A stretch of DNA of 64,000 nucleotides from Halorussus ruber (GCF_004765785.1 NZ_SBIT01000006.1:62001-126000); one strand, 5' to 3'. Shown: positions 24,971 through 34,561, numbered from the stretch's first letter. Numbers and translations are program-made. Notes: generated by a model from the letters alone, not told the origin.

Positions 24971-26569
24971 GTGAGAGACGTGACCCGAACCCTGCTGGTC
25001 GCTGGCACCGCCAGCCACGTCGGCAAGAGTACGGTCGCGGCGGGCCTCTGCCGGGCGCTCGCCGACGCCGGGATTTCGGTCGCCCCCTTCAAGGCCCAGA
25101 ACATGAGCAACAACGCCCGAGTCGCGCTCTCGCCGGACGAGGACGCAAGCGGCGAATCCGGGGAGACGGAAGCCGACTGGGGCGAAATCGGCGTCTCCCA
25201 GTACGTCCAGGCCCGCGCCGCCCGAGTCACCCCGACGACCGACGCGAACCCGGTCCTGCTCAAGCCCCGCGGCGACGGCGAGAGCCAGCTCGTCGTGCAG
25301 GGCGAGGCGGTCGGCCACTTCGCGGCCGGGTCCTACTACGACGACCACTGGGAGACGGCCAGAGACGCGGCCGAGGAGTCCCACGACCGACTCGCCGCCG
25401 ACCACGATGTCGTCGTCGCCGAGGGCGCAGGGTCCATCGCCGAAATCAACCTCCGCGACCGGGACTTGGCGAACGTCCAGACGGCCCGGTTCGCGGACGC
25501 CGAGGTGGTCGTCGTCGCCGACATCGAGCGCGGCGGCGCGTTCGCCAGCCTCTACGGCACCCTCGAACTGATGCCCGACGACGTGCGAGCGCAGGTCGTC
25601 GGCGCGGTAATCACGAAGTTCCGCGGCGACCGGTCTATCCTCGCCCCCGGAATCGCGGAGTTCGAGGAGCGAACCGGCGTACCGATTCTGGGCGTCCTGC
25701 CCTACGACGACCCCGGTCTGCCCGAGGAGGACAGCGTTTCGCTCCCCGCGCGGGGCGAGCGAGCGGTACGGGGCGAGGACGACGGCGCGCCCGAGAAGCA
25801 GACGGTCACGGTCGCGGTGCCCCGGTTCCCGCGGGCCTCGAACGTGACCGACCTCGAACCGCTGGCCCGGGAACCCGGCGTTCGGGTGGCCTACGTCCCG
25901 CTCGATTCCGACCTCCGAGGCCCGGACTCGGTGGACGCCGACGCGGCGGTCCTGCCGGGAACGAAAAACACCGTGGACGACCTGCTGGCGCTCCGCGAGG
26001 CCGGTTTCGGCGAGGCGCTCGCCGACTTCGACGGGCCGGTGGTCGGCCTCTGCGGGGGCTACCAGATGCTCGGCGAGCGCATCACGAACGCCAGCGTCGA
26101 GGGGACCGGCGAGCGCGAGGAGGTCGCGGGATTCGGCCTCCTCCCGGTCGAGACCCACTTTTCGGCGGACAAGCGCGTCGAACGGGTCTCGCGGTCGGTC
26201 GATGGCGTCGGGCCGATAGCGGGTGCGGCGGGGACCGCCTCGGGGTACGAGATTCACATGGGTCGGTCGGCAGTAACGGAGACGGCGGAGATGGCGGAGA
26301 CGGCGGAGACTGAAGCGACGGGTGGAGCGGTCGCCCGACCCCTCGGCCCGGAGAGCGCCGCGACCGGCGACGTGCTTGGGACCTACCTCCACGGCCTGTT
26401 CGAGAACGAGAACGTCCGGGAAGCCTTCGTCGCTCGGGTCTTCGAGTCGGCGGGGAAGGACCGGCCCGAGCGAGACGGAGCGGACCGAAGCGAATCGCCC
26501 TACGACGCCGCGGCCGAGTTGGTCCGCGAACACGTGGACGTGGCGGCGCTCGGGTTGCCCGCCGAGTAG
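24971..26569 (+). CDS. cbiP: Cobyric acid synthase CbiP (CobQ)
   Basis: A 532-residue glutamine-dependent amidotransferase that amidates carboxylates b, d, e and g of adenosylcobyrinate diamide. The N-terminal domain carries [20 protein letters not shown] (residues 10-29), [19 protein letters not shown] and [14 protein letters not shown]. The glutaminase domain has [13 protein letters not shown] and the nucleophile motif [13 protein letters not shown] short low-complexity stretch of Thr-Ala-Glu repeats (about residues 435-450) interrupts the C-terminal domain and looks like local codon duplication. The GTG start follows the cobO stop by one base. It ends the cobalamin cluster. Confidence 0.95.
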   Translation: MRDVTRTLLVAGTASHVGKSTVAAGLCRALADAGISVAPFKAQNMSNNARVALSPDEDASGESGETEADWGEIGVSQYVQARAARVTPTTDANPVLLKPRGDGESQLVVQGEAVGHFAAGSYYDDHWETARDAAEESHDRLAADHDVVVAEGAGSIAEINLRDRDLANVQTARFADAEVVVVADIERGGAFASLYGTLELMPDDVRAQVVGAVITKFRGDRSILAPGIAEFEERTGVPILGVLPYDDPGLPEEDSVSLPARGERAVRGEDDGAPEKQTVTVAVPRFPRASNVTDLEPLAREPGVRVAYVPLDSDLRGPDSVDADAAVLPGTKNTVDDLLALREAGFGEALADFDGPVVGLCGGYQMLGERITNASVEGTGEREEVAGFGLLPVETHFSADKRVERVSRSVDGVGPIAGAAGTASGYEIHMGRSAVTETAEMAETAETEATGGAVARPLGPESAATGDVLGTYLHGLFENENVREAFVARVFESAGKDRPERDGADRSESPYDAAAELVREHVDVAALGLPAE

Positions 26570-26755
26570 CCGGGATAACTATATATTTCTTTAGAGTGAC
26601 TTCGTGTTTCTTTCGGAATTATAGAGGATTCTTTCGGGAACAGCGCCAATCGAGAGAGTCGCACGCCCGATACCGACGCCCCCGTCAGACGACTCGGCCG
26701 TCGGCGACGGGTCCGGGCCACCCCACTTACGGTCCGCAACCGCGATACCTTCCAC

Positions 26756-26926
26756 GTGAGCAAGCAGATAGAGATCGTCAACTCGGGAAGCCAGCAACAG
26801 GCCAAGAGTTCGGCCAACAACCGCATCGAGGAGTTCGAGGCCGACGGCTACGACCTCGCGGACCAAGAGATAGCGCTCGGAAACAACGGGGTGACGATAC
26901 TCCTCGTCTTCGCGTCCGACGAGTAG
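26756..26926 (+). CDS. 56-residue protein of unknown function
   Basis: A short GTG-initiated frame encodes MSKQIEIVNSGSQQ followed by a helical, acidic segment (NNRIEEFEADGYDLADQEIA) and a hydrophobic end (GVTILLVFASDE). Codon use is strongly G/C at third positions, and the alternation of polar and hydrophobic residues looks like a folded mini-domain (helix, then strand). It lies between cbiP and the Rieske gene on the plus strand, with 186 bases of AT-richer DNA upstream that could hold its promoter. I do not recognise the family. Confidence 0.65.
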   Translation: MSKQIEIVNSGSQQQAKSSANNRIEEFEADGYDLADQEIALGNNGVTILLVFASDE

Positions 26927-26957
26927 GGCCGCGAACGTCGAACGCTCCGCGTCGGGG

Positions 26958-28741
26958 TCAGTCGGCCTCGTGGACCTTCTCGCCGCGATGAAGCCTATCG
27001 GCAATCGTGAACGTCTGCTCGGCCGAGCGCCGGGTCGGGACGTGAGCCGAGACGTACCTCGCGGTGGCAATCATGTGGGTCCGAGCGCGCTCGGAATCTC
27101 CCGTCAGGTCGAACTGCTCGAAGGCGGCCTCGACGTTCTGGAGCGTGTGGAAGTCGGCGTCCTCGCGCAGGAGACCCTCGCCGAGGACCTGCTTCAATTC
27201 GGCCGGGTCGCCCCCGTCGCGGAGATACGCCGCGACCAGCTCCCCGGCGCGGTCCACTTCGCCCTCCTCGTCGAAGACTCCCAGTAGCTCCTCGCGGAGG
27301 TCCTCGGGGGCCTCGACCTCGGTCCCGTCGGGAATCGGGGTCGGAGGAGTGTTGAGGAACCGGTCGAGGTAGACGCTCATCGCGCCAGCGAACGCCCCGC
27401 GGTAGCCCGCCATCGAGGAGGTCCGCAGGGCCGCCTTGTGGACCGCGTTGGCGTAGCTGTAGGTGTGATGGACCGTGTCCCAGTCGTTGAACTCGTTGGA
27501 GGTGCCGAACCGGGCGACCCGGCGGCCCGCGGCCTGCGCGACCTCGCCCGCCAGTTCTGCGGGGGTCGCACCGTTCTCGACCGCGGCCTTCATCGCGGTG
27601 ACGATTTCCTCCGGGTCGTCGGACAGGAGCGTGTCGGTGAATCCGTCGGGGCCGTCCCACTCCGAATCTGCGCCTTCCGCCGCGAGGTCGGGGAGTTCGT
27701 CGTAGGCGTCGAAGGTGAGGTCCGCGATGTCGACTGGCTGACGCCACGAGGACTGCTCCTCGGAGCGTGAGGCCTCGGTGAGTCGGGGAATCACGCTCGG
27801 CAGAATCTCGTCGGCGCGGTCCCACCCGACGCGGTCAAGCGCCTCGCAGGCCTTGTTGATGAAGTCGAAGGTGTGGCCCGAGGCCATGTAGAGGTGGTCG
27901 GTCGCGGCCAGATAGAGGATGTCGGCGACCTCCTCTGGGTCGAGCGTGGCGATGGCGGTCCGGAGGCACCGCTCCGCGCCGTCCCGGTCGCGGACCTCGA
28001 TGGTCTCGCGGAACCACGATTCGAGGCGGTCCCGCGAGAGGTCTCTGGCCGAAAACGACGGTTGGTCGAACTTCGGCGGTTCGCCCTGCGAGTCCTCGGC
28101 CACGCGGTAGAGGCCGGTGTAGAGCGCGCGCCGCCGGTCCTCGGGCCGGAGTTCGTCGTGCAGGTTCGCCATCGCCGAGAGGATGGTCAGCCCCGAACTC
28201 CACCCGTCGTCGCGGTACCGCGCGCCGAACCTGAGGCCGGTTTCGAGAGGGTCGGTGTACTCGACACCCTCGTCGTCCAGTCCGATGACCGACTTGGCGA
28301 GGACGAGGCGCAGGCTCTCCTCCAGTCCGGTCTGAAGCCGGTTCGACCAGTGTTCGACCGGCGGGAGGTCGGGGTCGGGATGGGGATCGACGTAGACCTC
28401 GCCGTCGCGCTCCTCGACCGGGAAGCTCTGGACGTCGTCGGCCCACGGGTCGAAGGTGTCGCCGCAGGAGAGTTCGAATCGCGCGTGGTGCCAGTAGCAG
28501 GTCAGGATGCCGTCGTCCACGGTCCCGTCGGCCAGCGGAAGCCCATGTGCGGGCACCGATTATCGACCGCCTGAAACTCGCCTTCGTGGTGGAACAGCGC
28601 GATTGTTCGGCCGTCGGCCCGCGCCACGATTCGGCCCTCCTCGCGGAGTTCGTCGGCGTCCGCGACGCGGACGAACGCCGAATCGTCGGATTCCGGACTC
28701 TCGACTGTCGAGTCGCCGGATGCTGATTCGTCGGTTGCCAT
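26958..28741 (-). pseudogene. Rieske [2Fe-2S] domain protein, frameshifted in the Rieske domain
   Basis: The start at 28741 encodes an acidic leader, then LFHHEGEFQAVDNRCPHMGF, the first Rieske Cys-x-His. The frame is then lost. The continuation PLADGTVDDGILTCYWHHAR, with the second Cys-x2-His, is in the neighbouring frame and runs on for ~500 residues to 26958. One missing base near 28536-28540 explains the break: GGCTTCCGCTGG is seen where GGCTTCCCGCTGG would restore frame. The C-terminal part is an unrecognised, mostly helical domain containing HTFDFINKACEAL and SNEFNDWDTVHHTYSYANAV. Either this is a genuine inactivating frameshift or a base was lost in sequencing. Intact, it would be a ~594-residue oxidoreductase-like protein. 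Confidence 0.75.
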
Positions 28742-28807
28742 GGGAAGAGGTATGCCAGCATCCCTCAAAACGGTTCGCTGAAGCCGATTTTTGTACCTAT
28801 TCTCACA

Positions 28808-30049
28808 CTACTCGGCGCGCTCGTCGTGAAGGTGACACGCCGCCGGGTGGCCCGACTCGGTCTCCCGAAGTTCGGGCGAATCGCGCTCGCACACCGTCTC
28901 GAACTCCCGACCGAGGAGGTCCCGCGCCGACTCGCTATCGCCCGACGCCAGCGAGTCGAGCGCCTCCGAGAGGACCGCCTCGGCCCCTTCATCCCCGAGT
29001 TCGTCCGGAATCCCGAATCGGTCTCGAATCCCGCCGGCCCGGACCTCGCCGTCCACCAGTTCTCCCTCGAAATCGCCGTCCTCGCTGTCTCCGAGTGCGA
29101 CCCGGAGGTCCATCACGGCCCGCCAGTTCGCTTGGTCGAAGTCGTAGCCCTCGGGTTGGATAATCTCGGGGCACCGAGTGTGGAACCGACACCCGGAAGG
29201 CGGGTCCGAGGGCGAGGGCACGTCGCCCGAGAGGCGGGCCTCGCTGGCGCGCTGGCTGGGGTCTGGCGCGGGGACCGACGAGACCAGCGCCCGAGTGTAG
29301 GGGTGCTGGGGGTCGGCCAGTACCTCCTCGGTCGGCCCGGTCTCGACGATTTCGCCGAGGTACATCACCGCCACGCGGTCGCAGATTTCCCGCACGACGC
29401 TCATGTCGTGGCTGATGAGCAAAATCCCGAGGTCGAACTCGCGCTGGAGGTCGTCCAGCAGCGAGAGAATCCCGGCCTGCACCGACACGTCGAGCGCCGA
29501 GACGGGTTCGTCGGCGACCAGCAGGTCCGGATTCAAAACCAACGCCCGCGCGAGGGCCGCCCGCTGTTTCTGCCCGCCGGAGAACTGGTGAGGGTAGCGC
29601 TCGGCGTCTTCCGCCGACAGGCCCACCCGTTCCAGCAGGTCCGCGACGATTTCGCGCCGACGCGCTCGGTCGTCCAGACCGTGAATCGAGAGGGGTTCGG
29701 CGACCGACTCGCCGATGGTCATCCGCGGGTCGAAACTCGACGTGGGGTCCTGAAACACCATGCCGACGCGCCTGCGGAACTCCCGGCGGTCGACCGAGTC
29801 GCGCCGGTCCGCTGCCACGCCGTCGAACGAGACCCGGCCCGCGGTCGGCTCCTCGAGGCCCATCAGGGTCGTGGCGACCGTGGACTTGCCGCATCCCGAC
29901 TCGCCGACGAGGCCGACGGTCTCGCCGCGCTCGACCTCGAAGCTCACGCCGTCTACCGCCCGGACGCGGCCGACTTCTTTGCGAAGCGGCCCCTCGGTGA
30001 TGGGGTAGTGCTTCTTCAGGTCGCGGACCGAGAGGAGCGAGTCAGTCAT
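28808..30049 (-). CDS. dppF: Peptide/nickel-type ABC transporter ATPase, DppF-like
   Basis: A 413-residue ATPase with Walker [15 protein letters not shown] near residues 46-59, Q-loop [15 protein letters not shown], signature [15 protein letters not shown], Walker [13 protein letters not shown] and switch ISHDMSV. The oligopeptide-specific extension follows: [12 protein letters not shown] and the CRFHTRCP region, where these ATPases carry a 4-Cys cluster. It extends ~110 residues beyond the usual DppF end with an acidic tail ending in CHLHDERAE. The [16 protein letters not shown] start at 30049 overlaps dppD by 8 bases. It energises uptake together with dppD and the two permeases. Confidence 0.92.
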   Translation of the reverse strand: MTDSLLSVRDLKKHYPITEGPLRKEVGRVRAVDGVSFEVERGETVGLVGESGCGKSTVATTLMGLEEPTAGRVSFDGVAADRRDSVDRREFRRRVGMVFQDPTSSFDPRMTIGESVAEPLSIHGLDDRARRREIVADLLERVGLSAEDAERYPHQFSGGQKQRAALARALVLNPDLLVADEPVSALDVSVQAGILSLLDDLQREFDLGILLISHDMSVVREICDRVAVMYLGEIVETGPTEEVLADPQHPYTRALVSSVPAPDPSQRASEARLSGDVPSPSDPPSGCRFHTRCPEIIQPEGYDFDQANWRAVMDLRVALGDSEDGDFEGELVDGEVRAGGIRDRFGIPDELGDEGAEAVLSEALDSLASGDSESARDLLGREFETVCERDSPELRETESGHPAACHLHDERAE

Positions 30050-31136
30050 CGTCTCCCTCCTTCGGGACCCGGGCGGTCTCCGGCGTCGTCGGGCGCTCGG
30101 CGTCGAGTTCCGCGGGGTTTCGGTCCGGGCCGTAGAAGACGCAGGAGACGCGGTGGTCGCTTTCCCCTTGGGAGTCCGCGTCGTACAGGTCGGGTTGCTC
30201 GCCCTCGCCGCACTCGGGGACCGCGGCCGAGCATCGCGGGTGGAATCGACAGCCTCCGGGCGGGTCCGCCGGGTCGATGGGGTCGCCCGGAATCGGGTCG
30301 AGTGCGGACCCCCAACCGGGCAGACACCGGAAGAGGGCGCGAGTGTAGGGGTGGCTCGGCGAGTCGAAAATTTGCGAGACGCCACCGCGCTCCATCACTT
30401 TCCCGGCGTACATCACGACGATTCTGTCGGCGACCTGCGCGGCGACCCCGAGGTCGTGGGTGACGAACAGGACGCCCACGTCGCGGTCGTCCTGCAGTTC
30501 GCCCAAGAGGTCGAGAATCTGGGCCTGAATCGTCACGTCGAGCGCGGTGGTGGGTTCGTCGGCCACGAGGAGGTCCGGGTCGCCAGCCAGCGCCAGCGCG
30601 ATGACGACGCGCTGTTTCTGGCCGCCGGAGAACTCGTGAGGGTAGTCGTCGTACCGGGTCGCAGCCTCCGGAATGCCGACTTGGTCGAGCAGGTCGATGG
30701 CGACTTCGCGGGGCGAGTCCGGCGACTCTCCGGAGTCGCCGGACTCGCCAGAATCGCCGGATTCGCCGAGGTCGTCGCGGTTGCGCTCGACGGCCTCGCG
30801 GAGTTGCTCGCCGACCGAGTAGACCGGGTCGAGCGCGCCCTGCGGGTTCTGGAAGACGTGGGCGATTTCGGCCCCGCGGACCTCGCGGAGTTGCGCCTCC
30901 GAGAGGCCCAGCAGGTTCCGGCCGCCGAACCGGATTTCGCCGTCGAGGTCGGCCGAGACGAGTCGGGTCAGCGCCTCGCAGGTGACGGTCTTACCGGACC
31001 CGGACTCGCCGACCAGACAGACCGTCTCGCCGCGCTCGACGTCGAAGCTCACGCCGTCTACCGCCCAGATGTCGCCGCCGGTCTCGCCGTCGAATCGCGC
31101 GCGGAAGTTCCGGACCGAGAGGAGCGAGTCGGTCAT
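30042..31136 (-). CDS. dppD: Peptide/nickel-type ABC transporter ATPase, DppD-like
   Basis: A 364-residue ATPase whose first residues (MTDSLLSVR) are identical to those of dppF. Walker A is GESGSGKTVTCEAL, Q-loop VFQNPQGALDPVYSV, signature [15 protein letters not shown] and Walker B LLVADEPTTALD. The C-terminal GCRFHPRCSAAVPEC region carries the dipeptide-transporter cysteine cluster. A local tandem expansion (GESGDSGESGDSGESPDS, about residues 122-139) sits between the Q-loop and the signature. It has expanded in whole codons and is probably a surface loop. It overlaps its neighbours by 4 and 8 bases. Confidence 0.92.
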   Translation of the reverse strand: MTDSLLSVRNFRARFDGETGGDIWAVDGVSFDVERGETVCLVGESGSGKTVTCEALTRLVSADLDGEIRFGGRNLLGLSEAQLREVRGAEIAHVFQNPQGALDPVYSVGEQLREAVERNRDDLGESGDSGESGDSGESPDSPREVAIDLLDQVGIPEAATRYDDYPHEFSGGQKQRVVIALALAGDPDLLVADEPTTALDVTIQAQILDLLGELQDDRDVGVLFVTHDLGVAAQVADRIVVMYAGKVMERGGVSQIFDSPSHPYTRALFRCLPGWGSALDPIPGDPIDPADPPGGCRFHPRCSAAVPECGEGEQPDLYDADSQGESDHRVSCVFYGPDRNPAELDAERPTTPETARVPKEGDDD

Positions 31137-32368
31137 CGGTCTCCTCCGTCGGTCTTCCCACTCGTCTTGCCGTCGGTTCTGGGGTCCAGCACGTCCCGAA
31201 GCGCGTCGCCGAGGAGGTTGAGCGAGACCACGGTCGCCACGAGGAACCCGACCGGGGCGGCCACCGACCACCAGACAAGCGTCGGGAAGTTCTTGTCGTG
31301 GATGTTGGTCTCGATGAGGTAGCCCCACGACTGACCCTGCATCGGGCCGAGGCCGAGGTACGAGAGGGTGGTCTCGATGATCAGCAGCATCGGAATCTGG
31401 AGCGTGATTGCGGTGACCACCGCGTTGGCGACGTTGGGCATCAGGTGTCTCCGCACGACCGCGAGGCGACTGCCCCCGGCGGCTTGGGCGGCCTTGACGT
31501 AGCCCGCCTCGCGCTTCTTGAGCGCCTCGGACCGGACGAGTCGGGCGACGCCGCCCCAGTTCAGCAGGCCGAAGACGACGACCATCAGCAGGAGGCTCCC
31601 GCCGTAGAGGAACTGCGCGACGAGGTAGACGAAAAAGGCCGGGATGACCTGCTGGAGGTCCACGTAGCGCATCAGCAGCGAATCGACGCGCCCGCCGAAC
31701 TGGGCCGCGACGGTGCCGACGACGGTGGCGACGGGGACCAGAATCATGCCGGAGACGAACGCGAGTTTCAGCTCGATTCGGGCACCCTGCGCGACGAACG
31801 CCAGCACGTCCTCGCCGGTGTTGGTCGTGCCGAGGGGGTGGAGGACGGTCCCCCAGCACTTGCCGTCCGAGACCGGGCCGCTACAGACCGTCGCGGCGTG
31901 TTCCGAGACGCCGAAGCCGACCGGCGGCTGGTAGATGGGGATGCCGTACCGGCCCTCCGACGCGCCCATCCCCATCGGCGCTGTCTCGGGGTCGCCCAGA
32001 ATGACGGGACCGACGAGCGCGAACAGCGCGAAGAAGACCAACCAGCCGAGACTGGCGACCGCGAGTTTGTCTCGGCGCAACTGTCGCCAGTAGCGCCGCG
32101 TCAACTGGCGGTTCTGCGCCAGCGGCGCGACCACGTAACAGGCGAACGCCGCCACGCCGACCAGCGAGAGCCAGTCGAGCGCGGTCGGCGACCACCCGGC
32201 CGCGAGCGGGCCGTCGGCCAGCAGGTAGTCGTAGCCGAACGCGACCGTCAGCAGTCCGACAGCGGTGAGGAACGCGAGCGAGCGACCCGTCGGAAGGTGG
32301 TTCGGGTCGTCCACCGCCGACCAATCGACCGTCTCGAAGGTGGCCCGGTCGCCCGAATCCGTCGCCAT
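31133..32368 (-). CDS. dppC: Peptide/nickel-type ABC transporter permease, DppC-like
   Basis: A 411-residue inner-membrane permease. Two N-terminal helices precede the DppC core. The core has the long external loop after the first helix (PLGTTNTGEDVLAFVAQGAR), the LKLAFVSGMILVPVATVVGT helix and the EAA loop REAGYVKAAQAAGGS, with LMPNVANAVVTAITLQIP after it. The extra N-terminal helices (residues ~30-75) are seen in haloarchaeal forms. It heads the minus-strand dppC-D-F run. Its partner permease dppB is read in the opposite direction 600 bases away. Confidence 0.9.
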   Translation of the reverse strand: MATDSGDRATFETVDWSAVDDPNHLPTGRSLAFLTAVGLLTVAFGYDYLLADGPLAAGWSPTALDWLSLVGVAAFACYVVAPLAQNRQLTRRYWRQLRRDKLAVASLGWLVFFALFALVGPVILGDPETAPMGMGASEGRYGIPIYQPPVGFGVSEHAATVCSGPVSDGKCWGTVLHPLGTTNTGEDVLAFVAQGARIELKLAFVSGMILVPVATVVGTVAAQFGGRVDSLLMRYVDLQQVIPAFFVYLVAQFLYGGSLLLMVVVFGLLNWGGVARLVRSEALKKREAGYVKAAQAAGGSRLAVVRRHLMPNVANAVVTAITLQIPMLLIIETTLSYLGLGPMQGQSWGYLIETNIHDKNFPTLVWWSVAAPVGFLVATVVSLNLLGDALRDVLDPRTDGKTSGKTDGGDR

Positions 32369-32578
32369 GGGCTACCACCCACTCCGGGGTCCGCGGGACC
32401 GATTCGCTCGTGTTGACATTTGAATTGGGAAGTCATAGCAAGATTACTAAAGCGTTTGGATTAGCGGCTGTGTGAGGTGGTTTGGAGCTAGTCCGGAAGG
32501 TACTCGGTTGAAGCTACTCAGATGTTCTTGGATTCTCGGCATCAAGAGAATAGTGCAGTTACGTCGAGACGTTTCGAC

Positions 32579-32710
32579 CTACTCGTTCGTGCCGTCACTT
32601 TCGTCGTCGGCCTTCCCTACAGTTGGGCGAATGTCGGGGCCGTTTACGACAGTTTGCCCCTCTAACACCAGTTCGTCCCCCTCGTCTTCCTTCTCGTCGC
32701 CGCCCGTCAT
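32579..32710 (-). CDS. 43-residue acidic protein of unknown function
   Basis: The frame starts at an ATG at 32710 (MTGGDEKEDEGDELVLEG) and ends at 32579. About 40% of residues are Asp or Glu. Third codon positions are mostly G or C, although the surrounding intergenic DNA is AT-rich, which supports a real gene. Upstream on the minus strand lie CTTTTATCTAATAG and TTTATATAGG, which could act as TATA elements about 25-45 bases before the start. No family is recognised. It shares the dppC-dppB gap. Confidence 0.5.
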   Translation of the reverse strand: MTGGDEKEDEGDELVLEGQTVVNGPDIRPTVGKADDESDGTNE

Positions 32711-32967
32711 TCAGTTGGATATATGGACAACTATTAGATAAAAGTCCTATATAAACACAAAATCTATTTTGTCGAATAGCGCGATTGAGTATAAGCAATA
32801 AAAATAATTCTTCAGAGGATGTATATACACATAAAGACAATATTTTAATTTCTTAATCAGATAGCCATCGTAAGACGAGCACCGACACCTCACCCCCCGA
32901 AATCCCCTACTGCTCGTATCAGGAAGACAAACTTTATCAATCCGGTGTGTGATTCACAGCCAAACCC
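32711..32967. other. AT-rich pocket between the small gene and dppB
   Basis: This is a conspicuously AT-rich stretch (especially 32715-32870) in otherwise GC-rich DNA. It must contain the promoters of the 43-residue gene (-) and dppB (+). No gene or repeat with a convincing boundary was found. Confidence 0.5.
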
Positions 32968-33951
32968 GTGAACGACACTCGTTGGTTCCTCCTCAAGCGA
33001 ATCGCGTGGACGGCGTTCGCCGCCTACCTCCTGCTGTCGGGCGCGTTCTTCGTCTTCGCGTACACGCCGGACCCGAACAAGACGCTCGTCGCGTTCGCCG
33101 CCGCGAATCCCGACGACCCGGAGAACATGTCACAGGACTCCGCGCGGGCCGTCGCGGCCTACGAGGAGGCCCGAAACTACGACGAACCGGTCCTCGACCG
33201 ATACGTCAGGTGGATGGTCGGCTACGCGACGTTCGACTGGGGAATCTCGCGGACCACCGGCCAACCCGTGACGGAGGCGCTGGCCGAGCGCATCCCGGTG
33301 ACGCTTGCGTATCTCGTGCCCGCAATCGTCCTCTCGACCCTGTTGGGCGTCGGCGCGGGACTGGCGTCGGCGATGAAACCGCAGGGCGTCGTGGACCGCG
33401 TGAGCGCGGCGTTCAGCTACGTCGGCCTCGGCGTGCCGGGGTTCCTCCTCGGAGAACTGCTCCTCGTCGCGGCCATCTTCCACTTCTCGTGGTACGAGGC
33501 CTACTACAATCCCAAGTTCGGCCTCTGGAGCGTCGAGAACCTCGCGTCGCTGGCGCTCCCGTCGTTCGTGGTCGCGCTCAACCTGTTGGCGGCCCAAGCC
33601 CGCTACGCCCGCGCCGAGTCCCGCGAGTACCTCCCCGCCGAGTTCGTCAAGACCCTCCGGGCCAGCGGTGCCGACGCCCGGACCATCGGTCGCCACGTCC
33701 TGCGGAACGCCGCGCTCCCGCTGCTGACCGTCTTCTTCGCCGAGCTGCTGACCGTCCTCTTCCTGACGGTCTACGTCATCGAAGTCGTGTTCGAGATTCC
33801 GGGCGTCGGCCAGTTGGCCTATCAGGCCATCGAACAGCGCGACATCGGGACGATTCTGGCGACGACGCTCCTCCCGGCGTTCGTCGCGCTGCTGGGGAAT
33901 CTCTTGCAGGACTTCGCGTACACCGTGCTGGACCCGAGAGTCGGCGACTGA
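32968..33951 (+). CDS. dppB: Peptide/nickel-type ABC transporter permease, DppB-like
   Basis: A 327-residue permease with the DppB arrangement: one N-terminal helix, an external domain (about residues 35-105), then five helices. The EAA-type loop is YLPAEFVKTLRASGADARTIG. The C-terminal segment VVFEIPGVGQLAYQAIEQRD is highly typical of DppB. It starts with GTG at 32968. Its partners dppC, dppD and dppF are on the other strand beyond a 600-base gap. No substrate-binding protein gene is visible in the window, so the substrate cannot be assigned. Confidence 0.9.
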   Translation: MNDTRWFLLKRIAWTAFAAYLLLSGAFFVFAYTPDPNKTLVAFAAANPDDPENMSQDSARAVAAYEEARNYDEPVLDRYVRWMVGYATFDWGISRTTGQPVTEALAERIPVTLAYLVPAIVLSTLLGVGAGLASAMKPQGVVDRVSAAFSYVGLGVPGFLLGELLLVAAIFHFSWYEAYYNPKFGLWSVENLASLALPSFVVALNLLAAQARYARAESREYLPAEFVKTLRASGADARTIGRHVLRNAALPLLTVFFAELLTVLFLTVYVIEVVFEIPGVGQLAYQAIEQRDIGTILATTLLPAFVALLGNLLQDFAYTVLDPRVGD

Positions 33952-33970
33952 GAGGAGAGTTCGACGGATT

Positions 33971-34561
33971 TCAGGCCGCTTCCTTCAGTTCCTCGTACTG
34001 CTCTTCGAAGCGCGACTGGCAGGACGAACAGCAGAACTGGTAGAGTTCGCCGTCGATGCGGAGCGACTCGCCCTCGCTGGTGACGGAGTTGCCGCACTCG
34101 TCGCACTCCAGCGCGAACTCGACGCCGCGGGGTTCGGGGTGCCACGCCGAGTCTTCGAGGAGTTTCACGTCGTACTCGCGGACCGCGTCGGTGTCGAGGG
34201 CGTCCGCCAGCAGGGGTTCGACCGCGCCGTCGCTGAGGCGGGCGTGGAAGATGACGTGGCCGTCGGCGGTGACGAAGACGTGTTCGACGCCCTCGATCCC
34301 CTCGACGCCGCTCCGGACCTCCGAGAGTCGGCCGGGGTCGACGTGGAGGTCCACGAGGACCGCGACGCCCTCCGAGAGGAGCGACCGGTCCAAGTCCACG
34401 GTGAATCGGCGGACGACGCCGAGTTCCTTCAGGCGGTCGATGCGGTCGGAAACCGTCGGCGGCGAGAGGTCCACCGCGTCGGCGATTTCGTTGTACGGTC
34501 GGCGGGCGTCCGCCACGAGCAGTTGAAGGATTTCCAGGTCAGTTTCGTCGAGTTCTCGCAT
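33971..34561 (-). CDS. Lrp/AsnC-family regulator with C-terminal TRASH metal-binding domain
   Basis: A 196-residue protein. Residues 1-60 form the AsnC-type helix-turn-helix (LDETDLEILQLL, then EIADAVDLSPPTVSDRIDRL). The middle is an Lrp ligand-type beta-alpha domain (AVLVDLHVDPGRLSEVRSGV). The end is a TRASH domain with CDECG and FCCSSCQSRFEEQYEEL cysteines. Such Lrp-TRASH proteins are known copper-responsive regulators of CopA in Halobacterium. This is the likely role here too, although the visible copA lies 32 kb away. ATG 34561 is chosen over a TTG two codons upstream. Confidence 0.88.
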   Translation of the reverse strand: MRELDETDLEILQLLVADARRPYNEIADAVDLSPPTVSDRIDRLKELGVVRRFTVDLDRSLLSEGVAVLVDLHVDPGRLSEVRSGVEGIEGVEHVFVTADGHVIFHARLSDGAVEPLLADALDTDAVREYDVKLLEDSAWHPEPRGVEFALECDECGNSVTSEGESLRIDGELYQFCCSSCQSRFEEQYEELKEAA

